Below, piece after piece: positions 54,783 through 64,000 of a stretch of 64,000 nt of DNA. Every line of letters starts with the position of its first letter. Within the stretch, counting starts at the first letter, position 1. Origin of the DNA: Istiophorus platypterus (taxonomy: Eukaryota > Chordata > Actinopteri > Istiophoriformes > Istiophoridae); contig CM029121.1 of NCBI GenBank assembly GCA_016859345.1, forward strand, positions 27,826,527 through 27,890,526, in the 5' to 3' direction. A program made the position numbers and the translations under genes. Under the pieces are notes generated by a model. It did no database searches. It was not told where the DNA came from and was given only the letters and a program-made list of their open reading frames with translations.

Positions 54783-54788
54783 TTTATT
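54783..54788 (-). promoter_or_regulatory. rfwd3: Candidate poly(A) signal of rfwd3
   Basis: Minus-strand AATAAA about 1.17 kb downstream of the rfwd3 stop, the only consensus I noticed between the stop and this point. Inference from position. Confidence 0.35.
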
Positions 54789-55961
54789 AACTTTGAAGTC
54801 GTATTCAAACAGTTGGTAACAAATATACATATATACAACTTTCCTAGAAAGAAAAAGGAGAAAAAGTAGCATGTTCAAACAGCAGCACAGTCCTTTGGCA
54901 CTTGATGTTCCGGTTCAGAGCGAAATGAGGATAAAAAAAAAAAACAAAAAAATCAGACAGGAGATGATATAAATGAGCCTCGATGATGGACTGTGTGAGG
55001 AGCCCGTATCTGTAAAAAGTCTTGGGACTTGATTTGTTTTATCCATGCCAGCAGGCATCACATTTGAATTCATATTTGTAGGTTAAGTTACAGCTGTGAA
55101 TATCAAAACAAGCAAAACTGGATTTCTGGTAAAGGTTTTAACCCATTAAATATAAGTGACAAAGTTTCGGTCCGTTCACTGCTCTCTGGTGGAAAAATTC
55201 CATAACGGAGACTATGTTTCTGAACTACGTCAAACATCTTTCGTTTTTTGTTACCCTCTGGTTTTCAAATTAGCAAACAAATAATGAGGTCGCGGCGAAA
55301 ATCTACGATCACTTAAAAGATGATATGAGTCGGTTTTTTAAATATAAAAAATTAAATTTTGAAAGACCGAATTTTTTTGGGCCCATTCTGGCCCCTAATA
55401 TCTGAAAATTTGCTCACATTTTGTCCTTTGTGATCATAAACTGAACGTCTTGTTTGGAACCTGTTGATGAATTAATGGAGAAGGGAATCTTTATGTTGAC
55501 TGTGTGAAAACTCAAGACAACTTTCACTGTCTGTTGATGGATTTTCATACGACCCAAATCAAGACCAGCAGCTGTGGTCACATGTGAAGAAAGTGATATT
55601 TAAACCTGCGCAGCCTGAAAACGGCAGAGCAATGTCACTTTTCCTTGATCTGCAGCTAAAGGGCGAGAACTTACAAACACACTGGTACGTTGGTCCTTTA
55701 ACTGCAGGGCTGATACCATTTTAACTTTAAGTGTCACAGACCAGATTAAAACACCAGCTGATGGAGACCTTAACAAATCTGGACAAAAAGTGTTGGTTTA
55801 AAAAAAGAAGAAACTAAAAGTGATGATGAAGAATTTGTAATGTTTCCACAGCCGCCCCCCAAGGTCTTTGTGTGTAAATGTAAAGATAAAAAGTTTAGCA
55901 GCATTTGATTTCCAACAATCTGAATCCTCCTCCTTGTGCTCATGGGCCGGGTCGTCCCGGT
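54789..55961 (-). other. rfwd3: Probable rfwd3 3'UTR
   Basis: About 1.2 kb of AT-rich non-coding sequence between the stop codon and the candidate poly(A) signal. Confidence 0.4.
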
Positions 55962-56105
55962 TCACTCCCACCTGTAGAGCTTCAGCATCTTCTCTGTCAG
56001 CGAGGACAGGAAGTGCTCCCCATTTACCGTGAACGGGCTGATGTCCAGGACCGGGAGGTCGGCCGGAAGCTTCTGGAGCAGAGAGCCGCTGCCGGCGTCC
56101 CACAC
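55962..56105 (-). CDS. rfwd3: rfwd3 coding exon 12 (C-terminal WD40 blade)
   Basis: 47 codons plus TGA. VWDAGSGSLLQKLPADLPVL, DISPFTVNGEHFLSSLTEKM, LKLYRWE. Same ending pattern as human. Confidence 0.94.
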   Translation of the reverse strand: MWDAGSGSLLQKLPADLPVLDISPFTVNGEHFLSSLTEKMLKLYRWE

Positions 56106-58623
56106 CTGGGGGAGGTGAAGAGAAGAAAGAGGCAGAGGAAGAGGATGTTGAGAATGTTTTCAGGCAACTTTTTGCACTTCAAATAATTAAACAAATAAAT
56201 AAATGTATGAAACAGTTTTCAGCCATTTAAAATAACAGCAAAATCAAACATTTTAACTTAATTGAAAGGAGGTCTCTTAGCAACTTTAAACTCTCTTTGA
56301 AATGACAATAAACAAAAAGCAAAAGATGAATGTACAAAATGAAAATGGAACAAAATAGAAAAATCACAAATATTTTGGGTTCTTTTAAATAGGTAAAAAA
56401 CATAAAATTAAAACATTTTAAATAAAACTGACACTTTTCAAAATGACAACACACACACACACAAGCAGGACTTACCATGGTGGAGTTGGAGGCCTCGTCC
56501 CCGGCACAGACCAGTGTCCCCCCGCCGTCCGGACTCCTGAAGACAGCGTTCTTGGTGAGCAGTTTGCAGGACGAGCCGGCGTTGAACGTCTGCACCGGAG
56601 AGCAGGAGCAGCTGGGCAGCTGGCCAGAGTCCTGTTGGGGGGTCCGGTTCAGGGCCATCAGGACGCAGCGCAGGGACGGGTTGGAGCGCCCTGGGGGAGA
56701 GGGAGGACACCAGACCGCCTCAGACAGGAAACTAGAACCAGCTGGCCTCAACGTTCAGACAGAAACATGCCTGACCTCCTATTAAACAGTCTGGACCAGA
56801 GCTCGACCGATTAGTCACTTAATCAATCGAATCTGCAGACACTTTGATTGAAAGTTTCAATCAATTTTTCAAGCGAAAAAGCCAAACATTCACCAGTTCC
56901 TGCTCCTCCACTGTGATGATTTGGTTTTGTCTTTTACATCATTGTAAATGAAACATTACTGACTTTTCGACTGATTGTCAGATAAAACAAGACACCTGAA
57001 GACGTCCCTCTCGGGCTCTGAGGAAGCGTGGTGGCTATTTTTTTTTTTTTTTACATTAAATGAAAATAACCTGGTTGACATAATGAAAGCAGTTGCTAGA
57101 CGCAGCTCTAATCCAGACTGTCACCTGGTCTCAGAGCTTATTTTAAATCTGCTGTTCTAAATACTCGGTGTCTGGTTGCTCTGTCCCGTTGCAGTGACCC
57201 AACTCTGCCTGGGGCTTCAGTACAGGAAGAGACAGTAAAAAATAATCCAAGCAAAACAGTTTTGTCTTCCACAGAATTACCTGCAAACTAAACCGTGGGA
57301 CCAACGAAAGTACATGAGTTTTGCCTGTACAGAGGACTTTTGGCTCCCGTCAGTGAGAAAAATCAATATACAACTAATAAAACCTTAAATAGAAAACAAT
57401 GGCAGTCAGGAAACTCAAAAAGATAGAAACTTTGGTTTGGTGTTCACTGATGCATGTGAAATATTTCAGAATCTGTGCCACAGTTTTCCCGACATCAAGC
57501 TGTTAATAAAACCTGTGATTTTTCTTTGTTTACACACAGGAAGCTGCTTGCGAATCTCTGTGAGTTTCTCCCTGCAACAGATGACTCTCAGACTCACGGC
57601 TGGTTTGATTGTTTTCTGCACAGACGCCATCGCTCACCCAGTCTGTTATTTTCATAGTAATCTCCAAAATATTAGAAGCAGCCTCCACAATGTTTAGACT
57701 CCAACATGGCAAAATAAAAAACATGAACTTTTACTAAATAAAGTCTCCAATGAAGTTTCTGTTTAGGATCAACCGGATCAAACATGGCTCGTGTCTTTTT
57801 CTCTGATGGATAATGATGCATGAACTGGGCTCCTGTGATCAGGCAGCAGCTGCTGAAGTGAGTGTGGCGATTGGTCATGAATTTGTAAAACTCTCACTAA
57901 GGAAGGTTAGGGCCGCATTTTTTTTCCTTCAATTAAGAGTCAAAGGATCATCTCTGTATTGTCATTTTTCTGTTTCTTTTCTCTCATAAAACATGTAATC
58001 TCTGCTTTTGCCGAGTTCTGTATATAGAATCTTCATTGCTATTATTATTATTCATCTTCTGAATCACCACCTGTTGTGTTCAGGTGTGCGGGTCTGCACA
58101 GGGTCTGGGAACTCACCTGGTCTGTACGTGACCAGACAGTGGCGGCTCTCCGCCTCCACCTGGATGTCGGTGCAGCCGGCCGCCTCCAGTGGCAGGATGT
58201 GTGGCCTGTATGTGGTCTCGCTGACCTGCTCCCAGAAACAGCCTCCCTCCAGGGATCCCGCGATCAGCCCGCCGCAGGGGAACGAGCTGGACGCCGCCCG
58301 TGGGACGTAGCACAGGGACGCCACCGGACACCTGGAAACATTGGCGAGTTCTCAGGAGGGGAATAGATAGTGCAAACGCTGGCCTTCTGTTTCAGCATAC
58401 AGGTGTGTGTGTGTGTGTGTGTGTGTGTCTGTGTGTGTGCGCACCTGGAGCGGAGCGGCTGCAGCTCCTGGACATGTGTGCTGGTGTCTCTGGTGTCATA
58501 GACCAGCACTGAGCCATTGCTCAGGCCGGCGTAGACGTAGTTACTGTTGTCCGCGCACCAGCAGCAGCTCCACACTGGTTTACCTGCATTGTAGGTCTGG
58601 ACCACGGTGTTGGTCAGCAGGCT

Positions 58624-58683
<60 letters not shown>

Positions 58684-61600
58684 CAGCCCGCCCATCCCAC
58701 GTCAACATCATTCACTCCCGGCGTTTCCCTGAGGGTGCAAGAGACGTTGTGTACCTGGTCAGTTTGAGGGTGTTGTCCAACGCAGCCGACAGCAGCAGGC
58801 TGTCGTTCTGCCTGTTGAAGGACAGACCCCTGATCTGTTTACTGTGGATGGGGATGTACTGACTCGCCTTCATGGTCACCACGCTCACCTTCTTCACCCC
58901 ACAACCTGAACGGAGGAGACAGAAAAGTCACCTGTCAAGAACACAAGTTTAGAGCAGAGGAGGAAGTCTTTCTACAGAATAAGATGATGTGTTTTTATTT
59001 TACTTTATTTTACACATATATGGATTCATTTTTCTGATTTTATAACTCTAGTATACAGGTGTGAACCTGAAAAGGTTTGTTCTCTGAGGAGCAAGTGTGT
59101 GTGTGTTTCAGGACAGTCTGAGATATTCATTAAAAAAAATGAAAATGAGATTGATGACAAACAGAGACTTTTTCTGAGATGCTGTTCCACATCTGTAACT
59201 TCAGCTGGAAAGAAGATGTGGAGAGGTGAAGAGAAACTGGAAATGTCAGAAAGGGCAAAACATCCAGGTCTGGGTATTTTTCTGCTTTAGTTCATAACAG
59301 CAAGGAACCAATCATCAGTCTCGATTTGTTCTCTTGAACCTTCAGCAAGTTGTTCCTCCAGAGGAAGGACTTTTCAGTGCTCAAAAACTATGGCTGAGGT
59401 TTATTTACCCCATTTACACCGGACACTGAAATGAGTTCCAGGTGATCAGTCTGCAATCAGATAGAACTTGACCACATGAGAACACAGGTGGGGCTGGAAT
59501 TTGATCCGAATGGCCAGAGGTGGTTGGGGATGAATTGGGACCAAACTGAACACAAGCGTAAATATACAACAACTAAGTGGTCTGAAATACATGGTCACGC
59601 TTGATCGTTCCAGGCAGTGGCCATTAGCCAGGAAACACACGGAGCCGTCCTCTCCTCAGTCCTCAGCCATGGAAGTCACGATACTCGCGGATGGAGAATG
59701 GGCGAGACTAAGTGTCCAAAGCTAAAACCCGGCAATTCTTGTCCCAACCAAGCCGTTAATGAAACAAAGGCTAAGAAAATAGAGGGATTATAGTCTTCTA
59801 TTCTACTTCTTCTACCTTTTTTTTAATTGTTATTTTTTTGGACCCACACGACTGAGAGGAGGATGAGACGTCGGCTGGACAGAGTGATCGGATCTCAGCA
59901 TAGATACTGGATACATTTTAATGCCTCGTGTGAATGGAGTCCTCGGTCCTCTGGTCAAAAGTTCCTGCATTCGAAAAGGGGCTATAAAGGCACATTTTAG
60001 CCTGAGGGCGTTAACAAAGGACAGCTTATGTGTCTAAAATGGAAAATGTTCATCCTCTGGAGAACAGAAATGTGCTCAATACTTCATGTTTGGTAAAGAT
60101 TTGTCTAGACACGTTGCCCTGGTCTAAGGTGTTGAAAACAGTGGCAGGATGGGTCGAAATTCTCAGTGAGCGGACCCAGCTGCTGCTGCTGCTGGTCCAA
60201 GGTAAAGGGAAGACTCACCGGGCACCAGTGTGGGCTGAGGCGAAGGCTGCGACGCCAGGAGGCAACTCAGAGGCTCGCAGTACGATAAAACCCTGCAGCC
60301 TCCAGCCTGGGACACCAAAACCGCCTTGAAGAAGCTGTACTGGGCCGTCCCGGAGCCGTCAGCCCTCTGAGACAGACCTAGGAGTGAGGCCGGCCCGGAG
60401 GACGAGTACGAGGACAACGAGGAAGAGGAGGAGGAGGGTGCCGAGCTTCTCCCGGCGTGGGCCATCAGAGCCCTCAGCTCCTGCACAACCAGGGAGAGAG
60501 GAGAGAAGATTTTAACCGGGATGACATCGACAGACTCATCCCCTGACATTTCTACAACTAGAACGTACGATCATCCAAACCAGGTCACTGGACATCTCAG
60601 CAGCTAATTATAATCAGTTAATTAATCAGTACATTTAAAAATTATTCACCAAGATGTAATATGTTAGTAAACTGAGCAGCAAAGAGTGTTTCTTTCAACA
60701 ATCTGTTCATAAAATGAATTATTATTACAGAACTATTAATTGGCATATTATTTATGATTAAAATCATTTTTGTTTACCAGTAGTTTTTTGAACATCATCA
60801 TCTACATGTTAACTCAGATACAAATAATGATAAAAAGATGTAAAAGTCCTTTTGTATTAGGTAAAATGCAAAATATTATATAAATTATTCAGTTTCTTTG
60901 AAATTCATACTTTAAGTCAATGTATCAATTCTTATTGTGACATTTATATGCATAATCTCATATAATCTCAGAGCAGCAGAAAATAATCAAAATCAAATAT
61001 CAAATATAACATCATCGACACCTGCAGCTCCTGTTGAACTTGTCCGTACTGGTTGGTGACGACCTGCAGTTTGAGTTTGTACTGAGCTGACTCCAGTTCA
61101 GCCTTCCTCCTCAGAGACTGCTCCTGCTCCAGAGACCTACACATACGCAGAGACAGACACACACACACACACACAAACAAACACAGTGTAACACAGGGCA
61201 GCTTGTGTTGGCACCATAATGAGATAATCAAGGAAAACTATCAAAAACTATTGCCAATAAATCAAATTCTATGTGTATTCAGCAGAGAAAGAGAAAGAGA
61301 GAAAGCATCACTCACTTCTTTAAGCTCTCCTGCTCAGTGTTGTCCAGTGCTCGCAGCTTTGGGGCATAGAGAAGAACAATGTCCGAACGCTTCGCCTTCT
61401 TGTTGCACTGAAGAGAAATAACAGGAACAACCGTGCGTGTGTTTGGGGGGGTGTAAATTTAAAATCACCAGGACAACGTTCATCTATGGCTGCATAAATA
61501 ATATTTTAATCACCAAGATCATTGCTTTAACTTCAACAATGTATTAAACTGTATTTAGCTACAAGACCCTTGTTAAAACTTTACGTTTACAGGGCGAATG

Positions 61601-62878
61601 CGGTGACCTCACTGACCTGCGGACATTTGGCGGCTTGGCCCTGAGCTTTCAGCCAGCGCTGGATGCAGGTGAAGCCGAAGAGGTGTCCGCAGCGCAGAGC
61701 CGACAGCCTGTGCTCACCTGCTGTCGTCCACGCCTCGAAGCAGATAGTGCAGGTGTCGCCTTCGCTCTCGTCGCTGTGGGACAGCTGGACCACGGCCGAG
61801 GCCTCAGAGACAGGCTACAGAGGGAAATGAAGACGGTTAAAGCCACTTTAAAAAATAAACAAGAGACGCATGCAACTACAAGAGCTACACATCAACAAAT
61901 GAGGACAAAGTGACACAAAAACGTGAGTTAAGAGCAAACAGACCCGCGAAAATACTTCTACTCATCGATGCAGCAAAATGAAACAGGTAGATCCGAGTTC
62001 TACTTTATTCCCGAGGCCTCTGCAGAGTCTTACCTGTCTGTCTAAACAGCGCTGTCCTCTAAACTGTATCTGTGTTTTAAAATGGTGTTTAGTCTTATTT
62101 ATTATTTTCCTTTAAATGATTGGATTATCTTCTGTTATTTACTTTCTATTAATAATTTTATAATCTTAAATGTAAGTTTAATTTGCAATTAAAGTGAATA
62201 TTTGCCATTCAAAGCTTCCTCTAGCCAAAAAAAAATTTATAGATAAATAAGAAATTCCTGTTCTCTGCATTAAAATACTTGACATGAATATGATGTGTGG
62301 AACTGGAAAGTGTGGTGAAGGTCTGTGTGTTACCTGGACGCCCTGATGTTGAGCATCTGTCCTCTCATTGTCTGCAGCTGAACTGGAGTCTGAATGCAAA
62401 GAAAATTCACACTGGACTCAGGCAGAACCACGGTATAACATAATATATACACAGGCCTGGCTGGAGCTCAATCATAAAACCCTCATTTCACCATGTAAAA
62501 CAGATTGTCAAGATCCCAGAGTCCCCACTGGTGTGAGGGAACCAGTTCAGCTCATGTAGCCCAGACGACAGTAGGCAGGCTTTGGTCAGACTCACTGGTT
62601 AAACCAGCATCCTGTGGTTGTGTCTGTTCGCCGGAGACACTTAGGTGAGGACTGGCCGGCGGGGCGGCGTCGACAGGCAGCGCAGCGGCGGATGCGCGTT
62701 CTCCATCCCCCTCTTCCCCTGCTTCGTCGTCCTCGTCAGACTCGCTGAGCTCTGTGGTGCTGCCGGACTCCGGCTCAGCCGCACTGGCGGCTGGCGCTCG
62801 GAGCAGGAAGTCTGGGAAGCCCCTTGAGGGGGCCGCGGTCTGGCTGGGGTAGTGGACCCGGAGGCCCTGCCTAAAGCA

Positions 62879-62931
<53 letters not shown>

Positions 62932-63859
62932 AGTTCAATACCTCCAGAAAACACAAACTCAAGACAAAATTAAAGGTGGTGGGTGGAGAGTGCAGGGGGT
63001 GAAACTTGTGTAGAAGGTATCTTTAAATTTGGCCTTTATGCTGTGAGCCAAGTCAGATACTGTAATTCAAACCCGCAATAACTGATTTAGATCCAAACAC
63101 AGGGTCACTAGAAACAAGCTGTGCATACAGCACTGACATATCTTCACCCTTCAGGCTGCTATATTGAACTTGTTAGCAAATAGTTTCTTATATATCCACA
63201 CTCAGATCAACAGTATCCTTCATCTGGATCTGGTCTCTGAGTCCACCTGACGGATCTAAGTCCAGTACTTCATCTCTTTTTGCTACGGTTTTGGTCTCCA
63301 CCAGCTCCTGAGGAAACTTCCGGCTCTTTAGCTGCTAAATGCTCCACTATGTTCACCAGCTGGTCTCTGACTAAGCCGGCAGTGGACGGCAGGTTTTCAC
63401 AGATGTTTCTAAGACAACAGCTGCCCAGTATTTAAAGCCACTTTAATATGTTATTAGACTTTTCCAAAGACTTTGCATTAGAAGCATCAGGGTAAAACAC
63501 ATGAAACTAAAGACAGGGTCTTCTCTGTGGAATAATTCTGGGTACCTGACTCTCCTCCGGATGGGCACCCCCTGAGCTGCAGAGGGTGCAGCTGCCGTTC
63601 TGCCCACCGCCCTCTGACTGAACGCCCAGGTTGCAGGAAGCCTGGGGGGCACCCGAGCCGCCGCCCGCCCCTCGCTGTCGTCGTCGTCATCGTCGTCTTC
63701 GTCCACCTCAGTGCTGCTGCCGGAATCCGAGATGACCTGGGGTGCGTTGGCGTCCTCGGCCCCCCCCGCGACAGCAACCTCTGGCTGCCCGCTGCCTCCT
63801 CCCGGTGGACGGGAGTCCCCCTCCACGGGGGAGTCTACCTCCATGGCCTCCATCTGCAT
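55962..63859 (-). CDS. rfwd3: RFWD3 E3 ubiquitin ligase, 12 coding exons (gene span)
   Basis: Nuclear RING-type E3 ligase with WD40 repeats. In mammals (FANCW) it ubiquitinates RPA and RAD51 at stalled forks and stabilises p53. Exons sum to 2214 bases = 737 aa plus stop (human 774) with consistent phases. Features: acidic, Ser-rich N-terminal half (an Asp run near 50-60 and SESDEDD near 147); RING about 237-282 (CTIC ... RCGH ... CPQC, with FGFTC where a canonical RING would have an extra Cys, as in human); coiled coil about 300-350 (QSLRRKAELESAQYKLKLQV); polyserine linker about 365-378; WD40 propeller about 395-737, including SQYIPIHSKQIRGLSF, NTVVQTYNAGKPVWSCCWC, LVYDTRDTSTHVQEL and CKLLTKNAVF. 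Start at 63859 gives MQMEAMEVD, aligning with human MAHEAMEYD; 63853 is an alternative. The reading frame stays open 30 bases further upstream. Confidence 0.95.
56106..56475 (-). other. rfwd3 intron 11
   Basis: 370 bases of AT-rich sequence with a short CA run near the donor of exon 11; nothing else. Confidence 0.7.
56476..56690 (-). CDS. rfwd3: rfwd3 coding exon 11
   Basis: Two bases plus 71 codons. RSNPSLRCVLMALNR ... PVQTFNAGSSCKLLTKNAVF ... GTLVCAGDEASNSTM. Confidence 0.95.
56691..58116 (-). other. rfwd3 intron 10
   Basis: 1426 bases. Contains an inverted copy of the dispersed repeat at about 56795-57110; otherwise nothing recognised. Confidence 0.7.
56795..57110 (-). repeat. Dispersed teleost repeat (inverted, diverged)
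   Basis: AGAGCTCGACCGATTAGTCA and TTAATCAATCGAATCTGCAG, then TTTTTCAAGCGAAAAAGCC and CACCAGTTCCTGCTCCTC, ending AAAGCAGTTGCTAGACGCAG. Confidence 0.55.
58117..58331 (-). CDS. rfwd3: rfwd3 coding exon 10
   Basis: CPVASLCYVPRAASSSFPCG, GLIAGSLEGGCFWEQ ... HILPLEAAGC ... RHCLVTYRP; phase 1 at both ends. Confidence 0.95.
58403..58444. repeat. (GT)n microsatellite at rfwd3 exon 9 donor
   Basis: About 18 GT units with one CT interruption. In sense it is a (CA)n tract beginning about five bases after the exon 9 5' splice site. Confidence 0.93.
58445..58621 (-). CDS. rfwd3: rfwd3 coding exon 9 (177 bases, in frame)
   Basis: LLTNTVVQTYNAGKPVWSCC, WCADNSNYVYAGLSNGSVLV, YDTRDTSTHVQELQPLRS, about one and a half WD40 blades. 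Flanked upstream by (TG)n and downstream by (CA)n in sense. Length is a multiple of three. Confidence 0.95.
58627..58680. repeat. (AC)n microsatellite, about 27 units
   Basis: In rfwd3 sense it is (TG)n ending a few bases before the exon 9 acceptor TTACAG; it fills much of the 133-base intron 8. Confidence 0.95.
58755..58905 (-). CDS. rfwd3: rfwd3 coding exon 8
   Basis: CGVKKVSVVTMKASQYIPIH, SKQIRGLSFNRQNDSLLLSA, ALDNTLKLT; start of the WD40 propeller core. Confidence 0.95.
58906..60218 (-). other. rfwd3 intron 7
   Basis: 1313 bases. The stretch at about 59400-59700 (CCATTTACACCGGACACTGA, CCAGGTGATCAGTCTGCAAT) looks like a diverged copy of a dispersed fish repeat that I recall as beginning 'TTTACACCTGGCATTAA'; low certainty. 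No gene. Confidence 0.55.
60219..60480 (-). CDS. rfwd3: rfwd3 coding exon 7
   Basis: ELRALMAHAGRSSAP, a polyserine linker, then YSFFKAVLVSQAGGCRVLSY, CEPLSCLLASQPSPQPTLVP. Confidence 0.94.
60481..61021 (-). other. rfwd3 intron 6
   Basis: 541 bases, very AT-rich; nothing recognised. Confidence 0.7.
61022..61136 (-). CDS. rfwd3: rfwd3 coding exon 6 (coiled coil)
   Basis: SLEQEQSLRRKAELESAQYK, LKLQVVTNQYGQVQQELQ; heptad-like. The acceptor is preceded by TGTGTGTGTGTCTGTCTC-like sequence in sense. Confidence 0.94.
61316..61407 (-). CDS. rfwd3: rfwd3 coding exon 5
   Basis: Begins with the last RING cysteine: CNKKAKRSDIVLLYAPKLRA, LDNTEQESLK. Confidence 0.94.
61617..61814 (-). CDS. rfwd3: rfwd3 coding exon 4 (RING finger)
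   Basis: 66 codons, phase 0/0. Contains SEGDTCTICFEAWTTAGEHR, LSALRCGHLFGFTCIQRWLK, then AAKCPQ. Confidence 0.96.
61815..62333 (-). other. rfwd3 intron 3
   Basis: 519 bases of AT-rich intron; nothing recognised. Confidence 0.7.
62334..62389 (-). CDS. rfwd3: rfwd3 coding exon 3 (56 bases)
   Basis: 18 codons after a split Asn: SSSAADNERTDAQHQGVQ. Poorly conserved region; supported by splice sites and by the phase fit between exons 2 and 4. Confidence 0.8.
62596..62870 (-). CDS. rfwd3: rfwd3 coding exon 2
   Basis: QGLRVHYPSQTAAPSRGFPD, FLLRAPAASAAEPESGSTTE, LSESDEDDEAGEEGDGERAS and on. Phase fit with exon 1 requires the acceptor TTTAG|G; a second AG four bases further would shift the frame. 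Confidence 0.85.
62877..62931. repeat. (CA)n microsatellite, about 26 units
   Basis: In sense an uninterrupted (TG)n ending about eight bases before the exon 2 acceptor. Confidence 0.95.
62932..63545 (-). other. Remainder of rfwd3 intron 1
   Basis: About 610 bases of intron with no recognised feature. Confidence 0.65.
63546..63859 (-). CDS. rfwd3: rfwd3 coding exon 1
   Basis: 104 codons plus two bases. MQMEAMEVDSPVEGDSRPPG ... SDSGSSTEVDEDDDDDDDSE ... VGRTAAAPSAAQGVPIRRRV. The Asp run is a (GAC/GAT)n coding repeat. The exact start is uncertain (63859, 63853 or an upstream in-frame ATG at 63889). Confidence 0.82.
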
Positions 63860-64000
63860 GGCAGCACGGTGAGAGAAAGGCGAGGTCATATGTTGTTAGT
63901 CTCTACTTGACTCTGCCCTGACAAGTCACAATTTGTTCTGTGCTGCCCACTGGGAAAAAACAGCTGTGTTCTGTTTATTCCCCAAATTTTCAGCTGCATG

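Noticed and set aside
62641..62928. Alternative frame of rfwd3 exon 2 beginning ASGSTTPARP
   Set aside because: It follows from using the second AG of the tandem acceptor; it breaks phase with exon 3 and ends before the RING.
1..64000. tRNA, rRNA or snoRNA genes
   Set aside because: No B-box-containing cloverleaf or C/D-box pair convincing by eye was found; this cannot exclude weak candidates without a covariance-model scan.

Overview
The window is vertebrate nuclear DNA, almost certainly from a ray-finned (teleost, probably percomorph-type) fish. It holds three spliced genes with GT-AG introns, abundant microsatellites, and several interspersed repeats typical of teleost genomes: remnants of LINEs and Tc1/mariner, plus the 'AATAATCATTAGTTGCAGC'-type repeat. 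No prokaryotic features, CRISPR arrays, rRNA or tRNA genes were seen. All exon boundaries were read by hand from splice signals, frame continuity and remembered similarity to the human proteins; none was checked by alignment or RNA data.

Layout. (1) 1-3390: non-coding flank with two CpG-containing, inverted-repeat-bearing stretches that look like regulatory elements. (2) 3391-11104, plus strand: fbln7 (fibulin-7), seven coding exons, 448 codons. It encodes a signal peptide, coiled coil, sushi domain, a long serine-rich segment, EGF-like modules and a fibulin C-terminal domain. The first EGF-like domain of human fibulin-7 appears to be missing. (3) 11105-15890: convergent intergenic region with candidate poly(A) signals. 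(4) 18847-50023, minus strand: glg1 (Golgi glycoprotein 1 / cysteine-rich FGF receptor / E-selectin ligand 1), 25 coding exons summing exactly to 1144 codons plus stop, with a long 3'UTR reaching to about 15.89 kb and a CpG-rich promoter at about 50 kb. (5) 50.2-54.8 kb: repeat-rich intergenic region. (6) 55962-63859, minus strand: rfwd3 (RING and WD40 ubiquitin ligase), 12 coding exons summing to 737 codons plus stop.

The rfwd3-glg1 head-to-tail pair matches the human 16q arrangement as I recall it. fbln7 next to glg1 differs from human, where FBLN7 is on chromosome 2. The three products do not form an obvious pathway: an extracellular matrix/adhesion protein, a Golgi/secretory cysteine-rich receptor, and a nuclear DNA-damage E3 ligase.

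The most interesting structure is at the RNA-processing level. Many glg1 and rfwd3 3' splice sites carry (TG)n or (TCTG)n tracts where a polypyrimidine tract is expected. One rfwd3 exon of 177 bp (in frame) is flanked upstream by about 27 TG units and downstream by a CA-rich tract, which are complementary to each other. I found no evidence for a wholly new gene system.
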